A DNA stretch of 64,000 nt from Chlorogloea purpurea SAG 13.99. Lineage in GTDB: Bacteria; Cyanobacteriota; Cyanobacteriia; Cyanobacteriales; Microcystaceae. The position numbers and the translations under genes are program-made. Positions 62,919-64,000 of this stretch are shown one piece after another. The stretch spans positions 1-64,000 of the forward strand of contig JADQBB010000001.1 in the NCBI GenBank assembly GCA_016903695.1, read 5' to 3'. The number at the start of each line of letters is the position of its first letter. The first letter of the stretch is position 1. The notes under the pieces were generated by a model that was not told the DNA's origin, did no database searches, and was given only the letters and a program-made list of their open reading frames with translations.

Positions 62919-64000
62919 TGAGCAATCTTTCCATACCAGAAATCCCTACCGACCAGCCGTTACCAGGCGCGCCTGATAATTGGCGACGTTTTTTTAGCTT
63001 CAGCACCGATCATAAAGTTATCGGTATCCAATACATCGTCACTTCCTTTTTCTTCTTTCTAGTGGGCGGCCTGTTGGCGATGATCATGCGGGGTGAATTG
63101 ATCACACCCGAAGCGGATTTGATCGATCGTAACGTTTATAACGCCATGTTCACCATGCACGGGACGATCATGTTATTCCTCTGGACATTTCCCGTGTTGG
63201 TAGGACTGGCTAACTATCTAGTTCCCCTGATGATCGGCGCTAGGGATATGGCATTCCCCCGACTCAACGCCGCCGCCTTCTGGATGGTTCCCGTTTTCGG
63301 TACTATCTTGATGGCCAGTTTTTTCGTCCCCGGCGGCCCTTCTCAATCGGGTTGGTGGGCTTATCCCCCCGTCAGCTTACAGAATCCCACGGGGAACCTG
63401 ATCAACGGTCAGGTTCTTTGGCTATTAGCCGTGGCCCTCTCTGGAGTTTCCTCGATCATGGGGGGAGTTAATTTCGTCACCACGATCGCTCGAATGCGCG
63501 CCCCCGGAATGACCTGGTTCCGAATGCCCATCTTCGTCTGGACGGTATTCAGCGCCCAGATCATCCAGTTATTCGGATTGCCCGCGCTAACTGCGGGGGC
63601 GGTCATGTTATTACTAGATCTCACCGTGGGGACGAGCTTTTTCGATCCGGCGAAAGGTGGAAATCCGGTTCTCTACCAACACTTTTTCTGGTTTTATTCC
63701 CATCCCGCCGTTTACGTGATCATCTTACCCGTTTTCGGCATATTCTCAGAGATCTTCCCCGTTTATGCCCGCAAACCTCTGTTCGGCTATCCCTTCGTCG
63801 CCGTTTCTTCCCTGGTGATCACTGGTTTGAGCGGTTTGGTATGGGTTCATCATATGTTCGCCTCCGGCACACCGGGATGGATGCGGATGCTATTCATGTT
63901 CTCTACCATGTTGATCTCCGTACCTACCGGGGTGAAGGTATTCGCTTGGGTGGCGACGATCTGGGGCGGCAAACTCCGCCTCAATACGCCCATGCTATTC
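62918..64000 (+). CDS. ctaD: Alternative terminal oxidase subunit I, partial (3' end beyond window)
   Basis: Haem-copper oxidase subunit I; only the first 361 codons are in the window. H81 in MFTMHGTIMLF binds the low-spin haem, the HPAVY motif in WFYSHPAVYVI holds the CuB His and the cross-linked Tyr, and VHHMF holds two more CuB His. No stop codon before 64000. The start ATG overlaps the TAA of ctaC (TAATG), showing translational coupling. Confidence 0.93.
   Translation, partial: MSNLSIPEIPTDQPLPGAPDNWRRFFSFSTDHKVIGIQYIVTSFFFFLVGGLLAMIMRGELITPEADLIDRNVYNAMFTMHGTIMLFLWTFPVLVGLANYLVPLMIGARDMAFPRLNAAAFWMVPVFGTILMASFFVPGGPSQSGWWAYPPVSLQNPTGNLINGQVLWLLAVALSGVSSIMGGVNFVTTIARMRAPGMTWFRMPIFVWTVFSAQIIQLFGLPALTAGAVMLLLDLTVGTSFFDPAKGGNPVLYQHFFWFYSHPAVYVIILPVFGIFSEIFPVYARKPLFGYPFVAVSSLVITGLSGLVWVHHMFASGTPGWMRMLFMFSTMLISVPTGVKVFAWVATIWGGKLRLNTPMLF

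Noticed and set aside
1-64000. CRISPR array or prophage
   Set aside because: No regularly spaced repeats, integrase, terminase or capsid genes were seen.

Overview
The window is chromosomal DNA from a cyanobacterium, most likely a unicellular or chroococcalean one. This rests on several lineage-typical genes: the flavodiiron protein Flv3, the plastid-genome homologues Ycf34 and Ycf35, cytochrome cM, scattered urease (ureC alone), a CuA-less alternative terminal oxidase, the small RNA Yfr1 upstream of trxA, an adenine (Dam-type) methylase and many GCGATCGC (HIP1) octamers. Most of the window is ordinary, densely packed core genome in short operons on both strands; three stretches look accessory.

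Layout. 1-13.5 kb: citramalate synthase, glucokinase, a sugar nucleotidyltransferase, Flv3, a solitary adenine methylase, a YvbH-like PH protein, then pdhB-secD-secF. 13.5-15.8 kb: an AT-rich two-gene module (ABC-type AAA ATPase plus a TOPRIM/DUF4276-like protein). It sits between pdhB and the iron permease gene futB and is bordered on both sides by copies of the futB 3' end, one intact and one decayed. 15.8-20.2 kb: futB, a short-chain dehydrogenase, ycf34, a CCA-adding enzyme. 20.2-29.2 kb: a seven-gene leftward run holding a saccharopine-dehydrogenase-like enzyme, an amino-acid ABC permease and a five-gene cell-surface sugar cassette (giant membrane protein, two sugar epimerases, a GtrA-GT2 fusion, a methyltransferase). 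29.5-34.8 kb: DUF2997-ycf35-ferredoxin, a Crp-family regulator, DUF2232 and a repeat protein. 34.8-37.65 kb: an IS200/IS605-type tnpB element with a divergent ribbon-helix-helix gene, followed by gltS, with a 13-bp inverted repeat enclosing both.

37.6-48.8 kb: ureC-aroB, a secreted protein, cytochrome cM, Dps, a 1021-residue membrane protein with eight ~95-residue repeats, a low-complexity membrane protein, a CAT-anticodon tRNA (probably Ile2) and a CNNM/CorC-type transporter. 48.9-53.9 kb: an ABC exporter, a phospholipase-D-like lipoprotein with an EF-hand insert, a HepT/MntA toxin-antitoxin pair and larE. 54-58.3 kb: DUF6335-MFS-tatC, a DUF2267 protein, trxA and Yfr1. 58.4-64 kb: a PcrA/UvrD helicase and the start of the alternative respiratory terminal oxidase operon (two DUF2231 membrane proteins, ctaC without CuA ligands, ctaD running off the window edge).

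The best candidates for something not well described are the ATPase/TOPRIM-like island in the futB 3' end, the GtrA-GT2 surface-sugar cassette, the tnpB/RHH/gltS unit and the eight-repeat membrane protein. Assignments come from reading the translated sequences and recalled family motifs; no database search was run.
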